Source: an uncultured Ruminiclostridium sp.
Lineage (GTDB): Bacteria; Bacillota; Clostridia; Oscillospirales; Acutalibacteraceae
Length of the DNA stretch: 64,000 nucleotides
Assembly: GCA_902490005.1 (NCBI GenBank)
Contig: CABUCM010000010.1
Span: 1 to 64,000 of the forward strand
Direction: 5' to 3'
Made by a program: the position numbers and the translations under genes. Of the stretch, positions 16,791 to 28,327 are shown piece by piece. How positions within the stretch are numbered: position 1 is the first letter of the stretch; each line of letters begins with the position of its first letter. The notes below the pieces were generated by a model. It worked only from the letters and a program-made list of their open reading frames with translations, was not told the origin of the DNA and searched no databases.

Positions 16791-16823
16791 AAAAAGGGCC
16801 GCCCTCTTGGGCGGCCCTTTTTT
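16791..16823. terminator. Bidirectional terminator between the Rrf2 gene and the alcohol dehydrogenase
   Basis: 14-bp perfect stem (16791-16804 with 16809-16822), loop TCTT, A-run on the left and T-run on the right. It lies between convergent genes. The 190 bases before it (16600-16790) hold nothing recognisable. Confidence 0.9.
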
Positions 16824-16832
16824 AAACTGCTT

Positions 16833-17861
16833 TTATTCCTGTGGGAGCACCTGCACCTTGATGGAATCGGAATCCATTTGCTTAAACAGCGCCTCCTCAA
16901 GCTTGGCCAGGGGATACTGGTGGGTGATGAGAGGCGCGGTTTTGATTTTCCCCGCGTTAATGAGATTTACCGCCTTTTGGTGAGTGTCCGGGTTGATAAA
17001 GGAGCCTTTGATGGTTAGCTCCTTCTGATATACCTGAAACAGGGGCAGGCCGTATTCCGCCTCTACCTGCGGAACGCTGAACAGCAAAACCGTGGCGCCT
17101 TTTTCCGCGACGGACACCGCCTGCTGGGTGGCGAAGGGCTTTCCCACGCATTCGATGACCACGTCGGCGCCGGAAATTCCAAGAACCTCCTCAAGCTGTT
17201 CCGCCAAGGGGGCTTCCAGGGGGTTAAATGCGAAGTCCGCGCCCAGTTCCAGGCCGATCTGCCGGCGCTTTTCCACCGGTTCGCTTAAAATGACCCGGGC
17301 CGCGCCCTTTAGCTTGGCAAGCTGCACCATCAGCAGGCCGATGGCGCCGCCGCCGATGACGCATACCGTGTCGCCCAGCTGGATCTGAGCCAGCTCCACG
17401 CCATGGATGCAGCAGGCCAGCGGTTCGGCCATGGCGCCTTCCGGGAAGCTGACCCCGGGGGCCAGCTTGTATACCTGCCGCTCCGGCACCACGCTGTATT
17501 GAGCGAAGCCGCCGTCAAAGTTGACGCCCACCGCCACCAGGTTGCCGCACAGCTGCTTTTTCCCGGCTTTGCAGTAGCGGCATTTCCCACAGTAGATATT
17601 GGGGTCCACCGTCACATGGTCCCCCGCCTGCACTGAGGTGACGCCGGGGCCTATCTCTGTGACGATGCCGGCGTATTCGTGGCCCAGCACTACAGGGGGA
17701 GTGACGTCCGCCGAGCCCTTTTCCCCGTGGTAAATATGGATATCGGTTCCGCAGATGCCCGCCGCCATATTCTGGATTTTTACGTCAAAGTCCCCTAAGG
17801 GCGGGAGCGAAACCTCCCGCATTTGAAACTGCTTGTCTCCCAGAAAATAATTGCCTGTCAT
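16833..17861 (-). CDS. Zinc-dependent medium-chain alcohol/polyol dehydrogenase
   Basis: An NAD(P)-dependent zinc dehydrogenase of the sorbitol/threonine/butanediol dehydrogenase group; the substrate cannot be assigned. The 342-residue protein has the catalytic-zinc segment GICGTDIHIYHG and GHEYAGIVTEIGPGV, the structural-zinc cysteines in NIYCGKCRYCKAGKKQLCG, and the Rossmann motif VIGGGAIGLLMVQLAK. ATG at 17861 is chosen because GGAGGA lies six bases upstream and the family N-terminus starts there. It is divergent from a MATE exporter, with separate promoters. Confidence 0.88.
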   Translation of the reverse strand: MTGNYFLGDKQFQMREVSLPPLGDFDVKIQNMAAGICGTDIHIYHGEKGSADVTPPVVLGHEYAGIVTEIGPGVTSVQAGDHVTVDPNIYCGKCRYCKAGKKQLCGNLVAVGVNFDGGFAQYSVVPERQVYKLAPGVSFPEGAMAEPLACCIHGVELAQIQLGDTVCVIGGGAIGLLMVQLAKLKGAARVILSEPVEKRRQIGLELGADFAFNPLEAPLAEQLEEVLGISGADVVIECVGKPFATQQAVSVAEKGATVLLFSVPQVEAEYGLPLFQVYQKELTIKGSFINPDTHQKAVNLINAGKIKTAPLITHQYPLAKLEEALFKQMDSDSIKVQVLPQE

Positions 17862-17909
17862 ACGGCTTCCTCCTGATTCAATTTTCTTTCTATTGGCTCC
17901 GTTTTCTTC

Positions 17910-17938
17910 ATTATAGTGCGGGGAGGAACGGTTGTAAA
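17910..17938 (-). promoter_or_regulatory. Sigma-A promoter of the alcohol dehydrogenase gene
   Basis: Minus strand TTTACA (17933-17938), 17-base spacer, TATAAT (17910-17915). About 50 bases upstream of the start codon. Confidence 0.65.
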
Positions 17939-17987
17939 TATGAAATTTTCCATTCCAAAGATAGATGGAAGAAAAAGCCGGAGGCAC

Positions 17988-18016
17988 TTGTAATTTATTT
18001 TGGAAGGGAATAGAAT
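17988..18016 (+). promoter_or_regulatory. Putative sigma-A promoter of the MATE exporter gene
   Basis: TTGTAA (17988-17993), 17-base spacer, TAGAAT (18011-18016). An inverted repeat TTCCAT-N11-ATGGAA (17948-17970) lies between the two divergent promoters and could be an operator. Confidence 0.5.
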
Positions 18017-18064
18017 GAAGGTAGCAGCGTTAAGAGATGATTAGGAAAGGAGGAATCCTGATTC

Positions 18065-19462
18065 ATGAAACGTTCCTATGAAATCGACATGTGCAACGGG
18101 CCGTTGCTGGGGAAGATCCTTCAATTTTCTATCCCTCTCATCTGTTCGGGAATTCTTCAGCTTCTGTTCAACGCCGCGGATATCGTGGTGGTGGGGCAGT
18201 TCACCGGCAGCGACGCCCTGGCCGCGGTGGGGTCCACCAGCGCGCTGAATAACCTGATTATCAATGTGTTCCTGGGGTTTTCTATAGGCTGCAGCATTTT
18301 GACGGCCCGGTATTACGGCGCCCAGAAATGGCAGGATGTCCATGAGGTGGTGCATACCTCCATGCTGCTGAGCGTGATCTGCGGCGCGGCGATGATCGTC
18401 ATCGGGATCGCGTTAGCCAGGCCTTTGCTGGAAGTGATGGGCACCCCGGATAATGTTTTGGACCAGGCGGTCCTTTATATGCGGATCCTTTTTGTCGGGA
18501 TGCCGGCTATGATGGTCTATAATTTCGGCGCGGCTATTTTAAGGGCGGTGGGCGACACCCAACGGCCCCTGCTGTTTCTTTTAATCGCGGGCGTGATCAA
18601 CGTGCTTTTGAACCTGTTTTTTGTCATTGTGTTCCATATGGGCGTAGCGGGCGTGGCCTTGGCGACGGTGATCTCTCAGTGCGTATCCGCCTTTATGATC
18701 GTTCTGTGCCTGGTGCGCAGCGAAACCTTCTACCGGCTTTATCTCAAAGAGCTGCGCATCTATAAGGACAAGTTGATTGAAATCACCAAGGTGGGCCTGC
18801 CGGCAGGCATCCAGGGCGCGGTATTCAACGTGTCCAATGTGCTGATTCAATCCTCGGTCAATTCCTTTGGCTCCGTGGTGGTGGCGGGCAACACGGCAGC
18901 CTCCAACCTGGAGGGCTTTATTTACACTTCCATGAACTCGGTTTACCAGGCTTCCCTGAGCTTTACCAGCCAGAACGTGGGCGCCGGGAAGCTGGAGCGG
19001 GTGGTGCCGGTGCTTTGGAGATGCCTGGCGGTGGTGTTTGTGGTAGGAGCCGGCATGTGCGGCCTGGCGCTTCTGTTTATGAACCAGCTTTTGGGCGTTT
19101 ATTCCGGCGAGGCGGAGGTAATCCGGTACGGCGCCATTCGTTTGGGGCTGATTTGCTCCGCTTACTTTTTCTGCGGCATGATGGACGTGGCCTGCGGCTC
19201 GGTGCGGGGGCTTGGGTATTCCATCGCGCCGACCGTGGTTTCCCTGACTGGCGCCTGCGGCCTGCGGATTTTATGGATTTATACGGTTTTTGCCTGGGAC
19301 CGTTCTTTGTTCACCCTGTATTTATCCTATCCGGTAACCTGGGTGATTACCTTCGCGGGCCATATGGCCTGCTTCTTCATTTTCCTGAAAAAGGCAAAAA
19401 GGAAGGCGGCGCTGGAGGCACCGCCCCCCGCGCCGGAGCCCAACGGGGAAGGGAGTACATAA
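18065..19462 (+). CDS. MATE family efflux transporter
   Basis: A 465-residue integral membrane protein of the MATE family (DinF/NorM relatives), which exports cationic drugs or metabolites using sodium or proton gradients. About twelve hydrophobic segments are visible, in two homologous halves; the first half opens with GKILQFSIPLICSGILQLLFNAADIVVVG and the second with ITKVGLPAGIQGAVF. The C-terminal tail is rich in lysine, then proline and alanine. GGAGG lies about 11 bases before ATG 18065. It is monocistronic: own promoter, terminator at 19471-19497. The substrate cannot be predicted. Confidence 0.93.
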   Translation: MKRSYEIDMCNGPLLGKILQFSIPLICSGILQLLFNAADIVVVGQFTGSDALAAVGSTSALNNLIINVFLGFSIGCSILTARYYGAQKWQDVHEVVHTSMLLSVICGAAMIVIGIALARPLLEVMGTPDNVLDQAVLYMRILFVGMPAMMVYNFGAAILRAVGDTQRPLLFLLIAGVINVLLNLFFVIVFHMGVAGVALATVISQCVSAFMIVLCLVRSETFYRLYLKELRIYKDKLIEITKVGLPAGIQGAVFNVSNVLIQSSVNSFGSVVVAGNTAASNLEGFIYTSMNSVYQASLSFTSQNVGAGKLERVVPVLWRCLAVVFVVGAGMCGLALLFMNQLLGVYSGEAEVIRYGAIRLGLICSAYFFCGMMDVACGSVRGLGYSIAPTVVSLTGACGLRILWIYTVFAWDRSLFTLYLSYPVTWVITFAGHMACFFIFLKKAKRKAALEAPPPAPEPNGEGST

Positions 19463-19470
19463 GAAGAGCC

Positions 19471-19499
19471 AAAGCGCCCGGGATTTCCGGGCGCTTTTT
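19471..19499 (+). terminator. Terminator after the MATE gene
   Basis: 11-bp GC-rich stem (19471-19481 with 19487-19497), loop GATTT, then T-run. It separates the exporter from the rpoB leader. Confidence 0.88.
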
Positions 19500-19501
19500 G
19501 C

Positions 19502-19831
19502 TTGACCGCGTCAAAAAAGCCGCCGGGAATCCCAGCGGCTTACTTCTTTATCATTTTCCAACGAAAATTTGATTAACTGGAAGAAAAAGGGAATAAACTA
19601 AAAAAGGGTAAAAGAAAACAAGAAAAACTTTCCTGGTTTTTCTTGACATTCACAAAAAAGTATTATAAAATAGTATACTGCATCATAATGGAAACATATA
19701 CCCTAACTCTACTTAATATTATCATCATTGCGACAAAAAAGCAAGGGGAAATGTGAAAAATTTTGGTGGTTGGAAAACGTTGCGTTGGTATCGCCGCAAG
19801 GCGGTAAATAGATAAAGGAGTGATTGAGCCT
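19502..19831 (+). other. Non-coding region and leader upstream of rpoB
   Basis: Holds a second hairpin (AAGCCGC/GCGGCTT, 19517-19541), the rpoB promoter at 19643-19671, and a transcribed leader of about 150 bases. The leader contains a stem TATCGCC/GGCGGTA closed by a GCAA tetraloop (19789-19806) just before the AAAGGAG of rpoB. No coding sequence and no rplJ/rplL genes are present. Confidence 0.7.
19643..19671 (+). promoter_or_regulatory. Sigma-A promoter of rpoBC
   Basis: Consensus TTGACA (19643-19648), 17-base spacer, TAAAAT (19666-19671), in an AT-rich stretch. A dedicated strong promoter fits the absence of upstream ribosomal protein genes. Confidence 0.8.
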
Positions 19832-22800
19832 ATGGTGAACGTCAAACCGGTGCACTTGGGAGAAACGGTACGAATGAGCTTTTCCCGCATTGACGAGGTT
19901 CTGGAAATGCCAAACCTGATCGAGGTACAGAAAGATTCCTACCAGTGGTTTTTGGATGAAGGCCTGAAGGAAGTCTTTAAGGATGTTTCCGGGATCACAG
20001 ACTACACAGGCAACCTGGTTCTCGACTTTGTAGACTATAAGCTGGATGTCGACAAGCCCAACTACTCAGTCGAAGAGTGCAAGGAAAGAGACACTACCTA
20101 TGCGGCGGCCCTCCGTGTAACCGCCCGGCTTCTCAACAAGGAAAGCGGCGAGATCAAAGAATCCGAAGTGTTCATGGGCGATTTTCCTTTGATGACCGAC
20201 AGCGGCACCTTTGTCATCAACGGCGCCGAGCGCGTCATTGTATCCCAACTGGTTCGTTCTCCTGGCGTTTACTATAAAATGGAATACGACAAAACCGGCA
20301 AGGAGCTGTTCAGCTCCACGGTGATCCCCAACCGGGGCGCTTGGCTGGAATATGAAAACGACGCCAACGACGTATTCTATGTCCGGATTGATAAAAACCG
20401 CAAAATCCCGATTACCGTGTTTATCCGCGCCTTAGGGCTGGGCACCGACGGCGAGCTCCTGGATTATTTCGGCAACGACGCCAGGATCCGCGCCACCATC
20501 GAAAAGGACCCCTGCAAAACCACCGAGGAAGCCCTGCTGGAGGTTTACCGGAAGCTCCGCCCCAGCGAGCCCCCCACCATTGAAAGCGCCCAGTCCCACT
20601 TGAACGCCCTGTTTTTTGACGCGCGGCGTTACGACCTTTCCAGAGTGGGCCGTTATAAATACAATAAAAAGCTTGGAATTTCCAACCGCTTACAGGGCCA
20701 GAAGCTGGCCGCCCCCATCGCCAACCCTCTCACCGGCGAGGTGATGTTCGACGAGGGAAAAGTTCTTTCCCGCGAAGAGGCGATGCAGGTGGAGAACGCC
20801 GGCGTTACGGTGGCTTATGCCGCGGTGGAAGGCCAGGAAGAACCGGTAAAGATCATCTCCAACGGCATGGTGGATATTTCCTGCTATGTGGATTTCGACG
20901 CGAAAAAGGAATGCGGTATCAATGAAAAGGTCCGCTTCAGCGTGCTGGCAGAGATCCTGGAAGCCGCCCAGACCCCGGAGGAGCTGAAAAACATGCTCCG
21001 GGAGCGGGAGGACGAGCTGATCCCCAAGCACATTATCGTAGACGATATTTTCTCTTCTATTAACTATATGAACTGCCTTGCCTGCGGCATCGGCACCACC
21101 GACGATATCGACCATCTGGGCAACCGGAGAATCCGTTCCGTGGGCGAGTTGCTGCAAAACCAGTTCCGCATCGGCTTCTCCCGCTTGGAGCGCGTCATTC
21201 GGGAAAGAATGACCCTGCAGGCCCAGGACTTGGAGGTGCTGACCCCCCACGCCCTGATTAACATCCGTCCTGTGGTGGCGGCGATCAAGGAGTTTTTCGG
21301 CTCCTCGCCCCTGTCCCAGTTCATGGACCAGAACAACCCGCTGGCGGAGCTGACCCACAAGAGAAGGCTTTCTTCCCTGGGCCCTGGCGGACTTTCCAGA
21401 GACCGGGCCGGGTTCGAGGTCCGTGACGTCCACTACAGCCACTACGGCCGTATGTGCCCCATCGAGACGCCGGAAGGCCCAAACATCGGCTTGATTTCCT
21501 ATCTGGCTACCTTCGCCAGAATCAACGAATATGGTTTCATCGAGGCTCCCTTCCGCAAGGTGGACCAGGAAAACCGTGTGGTTACCAACGAGGTGGTTTA
21601 CATGACTGCCGACATGGAGGACGACTACATTGTGGCCCAGGCCAATGAGCCCTTGGATGAAAACGGGTATTTTGTCCATACCAAGGTCAACGGCCGTTTC
21701 CGCGACGAGTTCGTGGAAGTGGAGCGGGACCGGGCGGATTATATGGACGTTTCTCCCCGGATGGTAGTTTCCGTGGCTACCGCCATGATCCCTTTCCTGG
21801 AGAACGACGACGCCAACCGCGCCCTGATGGGCTCCAACATGCAGCGGCAGGCGGTTCCCCTGTTGAAAACCGAGTCCCCCATCGTGGGCACCGGTATGGA
21901 ATACAAGGCCGGCGTGGACTCCGGCGTGTGCGTCCTGGCGAAAAAGGACGGCGTGGTGGAGTCTGTCAGCGCCGACGAGATTCAAATGAAGAACGACGAC
22001 GGCACCGCCGACACCTATCATATCATTAAATTCATGCGCTCCAACCAGGGAACCTGCGTCAATCAGGTCCCGGTGGTCTCCAAGGGCCAGCGGGTAAAGA
22101 AAAACGCGGTTTTGGCCGACGGCCCCGCCACCTGCAACGGCGAGATCAGCCTGGGCAAAAACGCCCTCATCGGCTTTATGACCTGGGAGGGCTACAACTA
22201 CGAGGACGCGGTTCTCATCAACGAGAAGATCGTTCGCGACGACGTTTACACCTCCATTCACATTGAGGAATACGAAACCGAGGCCCGGGATACCAAATTA
22301 GGGCCGGAGGAGATCACCTGCGACATTCCCAATGTAAACGAGGATCTGCTGAAGGATTTGGACGAAACCGGCGTGATCCATGTAGGCGCCGAGGTCCGGG
22401 CCGGGGATATCCTGGTGGGCAAGGTCACCCCCAAAGGAGAGACTGAGCTGACCGCGGAGGAGCGTTTGCTCCGGGCTATTTTCGGTGAAAAGGCCAGAGA
22501 GGTGAGAGACACCTCCTTGAGAGTGCCTCACGGCGAATACGGCATCGTGGTGGATGTGAAGGTGTTCACCAGGGAGAACAGCCACGACGAGCTGCCTCCG
22601 GGAGTAAACAAGGTGGTGCGCTGCTATGTGGCCCAGAAGAGAAAGATCTCAGTGGGCGACAAGATGGCGGGCCGCCACGGAAACAAGGGCGTTGTTTCCA
22701 GGATCCTGCCCCAGGAGGATATGCCTTTCCTGCCTGACGGCACCCCGCTGGATATCGTATTGAACCCCTTGGGCGTACCGTCCCGTATGAACATCGGCCA

Positions 22801-23563
22801 GGTGCTGGAGGTTCACTTGGGCTACGCCGCCAAGGCCCTTGGCTGGAAGATCATGACGCCGGTATTCGACGGCGCCCATGAAGATGATATTTTCGAGTGC
22901 TTTAAAGAGGCCGGCCTTTCTGAGGACGGCAAGACCTGGCTGCGTGACGGCCGGAACGGACAGCTGTTCGACAACCCTGTCACCGTGGGCTATATGTACT
23001 ATCTGAAGCTTCACCATCTGGTTGACGATAAGATTCACGCCCGCTCCACCGGGCCGTATTCTCTGGTCACGCAGCAGCCTTTGGGCGGCAAAGCCCAGTT
23101 CGGCGGCCAGCGTTTCGGTGAGATGGAGGTTTGGGCCCTGGAGGCTTACGGCGCGGCTTATACCCTGCAGGAAATCCTGACGGTAAAATCCGACGACGTG
23201 GTGGGCAGGGTGAAAACCTATGAATCCATTGTCAAGGGGCAGAATATCCCCGAGCCGGGTATTCCCGAGTCCTTCAAGGTGCTCATTAAAGAACTGCAGT
23301 CCCTGGGCCTGAACGTAAAGGTGTTGGATAAGGATGAGCAGGAGATTGACCTGAAGCAGAACTTTGAGGAGGACGACGATATCGGCCTGGCCGATACCCC
23401 TGTCCTGGAGGAAGACGAAGTCATGACCTCTATGGATGGCTATACCCTGGAGGATGATCCGGACGACAACAACATGTTCGACGAATCCAGCTTCTTTGAC
23501 GAAGAGGGAGAAGACGACCTTCTGGATTTTGATTCCATTGCAAGCGACGTACGCGAAGAATAA
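19832..23563 (+). CDS. rpoB: DNA-directed RNA polymerase subunit beta
   Basis: Catalytic subunit of RNA polymerase, 1243 residues. The N-terminus MVNVKPVHLGETVRMSF and the following IDEVLEMPNLIEVQKDSY are typical of Clostridia. The rifampicin region (SQFMDQNNPLAELTHKRRLSSLGPGG) has the sensitive-type residues at the Asp, His and Ser positions usually altered in resistance. The ATG at 19832 has AAAGGAGTGA eight bases upstream; a GTG four codons earlier lies inside that site. The C-terminus has an acidic tail of about 60 residues. rpoC follows after 15 bases. Unlike the usual rplKAJL-rpoBC order, no ribosomal stalk genes precede it. Confidence 0.98.
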   Translation: MVNVKPVHLGETVRMSFSRIDEVLEMPNLIEVQKDSYQWFLDEGLKEVFKDVSGITDYTGNLVLDFVDYKLDVDKPNYSVEECKERDTTYAAALRVTARLLNKESGEIKESEVFMGDFPLMTDSGTFVINGAERVIVSQLVRSPGVYYKMEYDKTGKELFSSTVIPNRGAWLEYENDANDVFYVRIDKNRKIPITVFIRALGLGTDGELLDYFGNDARIRATIEKDPCKTTEEALLEVYRKLRPSEPPTIESAQSHLNALFFDARRYDLSRVGRYKYNKKLGISNRLQGQKLAAPIANPLTGEVMFDEGKVLSREEAMQVENAGVTVAYAAVEGQEEPVKIISNGMVDISCYVDFDAKKECGINEKVRFSVLAEILEAAQTPEELKNMLREREDELIPKHIIVDDIFSSINYMNCLACGIGTTDDIDHLGNRRIRSVGELLQNQFRIGFSRLERVIRERMTLQAQDLEVLTPHALINIRPVVAAIKEFFGSSPLSQFMDQNNPLAELTHKRRLSSLGPGGLSRDRAGFEVRDVHYSHYGRMCPIETPEGPNIGLISYLATFARINEYGFIEAPFRKVDQENRVVTNEVVYMTADMEDDYIVAQANEPLDENGYFVHTKVNGRFRDEFVEVERDRADYMDVSPRMVVSVATAMIPFLENDDANRALMGSNMQRQAVPLLKTESPIVGTGMEYKAGVDSGVCVLAKKDGVVESVSADEIQMKNDDGTADTYHIIKFMRSNQGTCVNQVPVVSKGQRVKKNAVLADGPATCNGEISLGKNALIGFMTWEGYNYEDAVLINEKIVRDDVYTSIHIEEYETEARDTKLGPEEITCDIPNVNEDLLKDLDETGVIHVGAEVRAGDILVGKVTPKGETELTAEERLLRAIFGEKAREVRDTSLRVPHGEYGIVVDVKVFTRENSHDELPPGVNKVVRCYVAQKRKISVGDKMAGRHGNKGVVSRILPQEDMPFLPDGTPLDIVLNPLGVPSRMNIGQVLEVHLGYAAKALGWKIMTPVFDGAHEDDIFECFKEAGLSEDGKTWLRDGRNGQLFDNPVTVGYMYYLKLHHLVDDKIHARSTGPYSLVTQQPLGGKAQFGGQRFGEMEVWALEAYGAAYTLQEILTVKSDDVVGRVKTYESIVKGQNIPEPGIPESFKVLIKELQSLGLNVKVLDKDEQEIDLKQNFEEDDDIGLADTPVLEEDEVMTSMDGYTLEDDPDDNNMFDESSFFDEEGEDDLLDFDSIASDVREE

Positions 23564-23578
23564 GGAGGGGGCAATAAG

Positions 23579-27130
<3,552 letters not shown>

Positions 27131-27169
27131 TGTTATCATAAACAATTGTGAGCGGTTATTTTGTTGTTG

Positions 27170-27218
27170 ACAGGACAATACTCTTATTGTCCTGTTTAAC
27201 ATATATTATTTTTTGTGA
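27170..27218 (+). terminator. Possible terminator/attenuator between rpoC and rpsL
   Basis: A perfect 10-bp stem ACAGGACAAT/ATTGTCCTGT (27170-27179 with 27186-27195). The T-run TTTTTT comes about 15 bases later, so termination may be partial, letting some transcription continue into rpsL. Confidence 0.5.
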
Positions 27219-27229
27219 GGAGGTGTCAT

Positions 27230-27655
27230 ATGCCAACCTTTAACCAACTGGTCCGTAAGGGACGTGAGGTTTCCGAGAAAAAAGCAAAGGCTCCGGCTCT
27301 CTTAAAAGGATGGAACTCTAAAAAGCGTGTGGCGATTGATCAAAATTCACCGCAGAAGCGTGGAGTTTGCACATCTGTTAAGACTGCTACCCCCAAGAAG
27401 CCCAACTCTGCTTTAAGAAAAATCGCCAGAGTCCGGCTTTCTAACGGAATTGAGGTAAGCTCTTATATTCCGGGTGTGGGCCACAACCTGCAGGAGCATA
27501 GTGTTGTGCTGATTCGTGGTGGACGTGTTAAGGATCTTCCTGGTGTGCGTTACCATATTATCCGCGGAACATTGGATGCCCAGGGCGTTGCCAAAAGAAT
27601 GCAGGCCCGTTCCAAGTACGGCGCGAAGCGTCCGAAGGCCGGCGCAAAGAGTTAA
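27230..27655 (+). CDS. rpsL: 30S ribosomal protein S12
   Basis: Decoding-centre protein of the small subunit, 141 residues (Bacillus-type length; enterobacterial S12 is 124). Starts MPTFNQLVRKGR. The decoding loops TPKKPNSALRK and RGGRVKDLPGVRYH carry lysines at the two positions where substitutions give streptomycin resistance, so the allele looks sensitive. GAGGAGGT precedes ATG 27230. First gene of the str block rpsL-rpsG-fusA-tuf, all in order. Confidence 0.98.
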   Translation: MPTFNQLVRKGREVSEKKAKAPALLKGWNSKKRVAIDQNSPQKRGVCTSVKTATPKKPNSALRKIARVRLSNGIEVSSYIPGVGHNLQEHSVVLIRGGRVKDLPGVRYHIIRGTLDAQGVAKRMQARSKYGAKRPKAGAKS

Positions 27656-27826
27656 GATTGTGACCAAACACGTATGGGCTTGCGCTTAACGCGCAATTTA
27701 ATTGCATGTAACATCTGCAAAACAATGCAGTGATATATACTAGATAGATATGTCTCTGTATTGGCCCGCGGGAGTTTGTCGCTTTCGAGTACCGATGATA
27801 TCATCTATATGAAGGAGGGAAGCGAA

Positions 27827-28297
27827 GTGCCAAGAAGAGGCTCAATTGCAAAACGTGACGTTTTGCCAGACCCGCTTTACAATTCAAAATTAGTAACCCG
27901 CTTGATCAACAATGTAATGGTTGACGGCAAAAAGGGTGTGTCCCAGAAGATCGTATACGGTGCTTTTGAGATTATCCAAGAAAAAACAGGCAAGGATCCC
28001 CTGGAGACCTTTGAACAGGCTATGGAGAACATCATGCCCCTGTTGGAGGTAAAGGCCCGCCGTGTCGGCGGCGCCACCTACCAGGTTCCTATGGAGGTCC
28101 GCCCGGAGAGACGCCAGACCTTAGGTCTGAGATGGCTCACCAATTACGCAAGACTGAGATCTGAAAAGACCATGAAAGAAAGGCTTGCCGGAGAAATCCT
28201 TGATGCGATCAATGGCGTCGGCGGCGCTGCTAAGAAGCGTGACGACACCCACAAGATGGCAGAGGCCAATAAGGCGTTTGCACATTACAGATGGTAA
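27827..28297 (+). CDS. rpsG: 30S ribosomal protein S7
   Basis: Primary 16S rRNA-binding protein of the 30S head, 156 residues, normal length. The start is GTG at 27827 (PRRGSIAKRDVLPDPLYNS after the initiator), with AGGAGG eight bases upstream; upstream in-frame ATG codons would add an unconserved extension. The 170-base gap after rpsL holds no gene. In enterobacteria S7 represses the str operon by binding its mRNA; no comparable site was identified here. Confidence 0.97.
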   Translation: MPRRGSIAKRDVLPDPLYNSKLVTRLINNVMVDGKKGVSQKIVYGAFEIIQEKTGKDPLETFEQAMENIMPLLEVKARRVGGATYQVPMEVRPERRQTLGLRWLTNYARLRSEKTMKERLAGEILDAINGVGGAAKKRDDTHKMAEANKAFAHYRW

Positions 28298-28327
28298 TTT
28301 GAGACCAATTAAGGAGGACCCGACACT

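Noticed and set aside
16565..16792. Plus-strand open frame of 75 codons after the Rrf2 gene
   Set aside because: It overlaps the end of the Rrf2 gene, has no start signal and no recognisable sequence.
20690..22261. A 523-codon open frame antisense to rpoB
   Set aside because: It mirrors the codon bias of rpoB, has no ribosome binding site, and its translation (rich in His, Val, Gly, Leu) resembles no family.
27144..27155. AATTGTGAGCGG before rpsL, identical to half of the E. coli lac operator
   Set aside because: Only one half matches, the symmetric half is missing and the context is a translation operon; a chance 12-base match.
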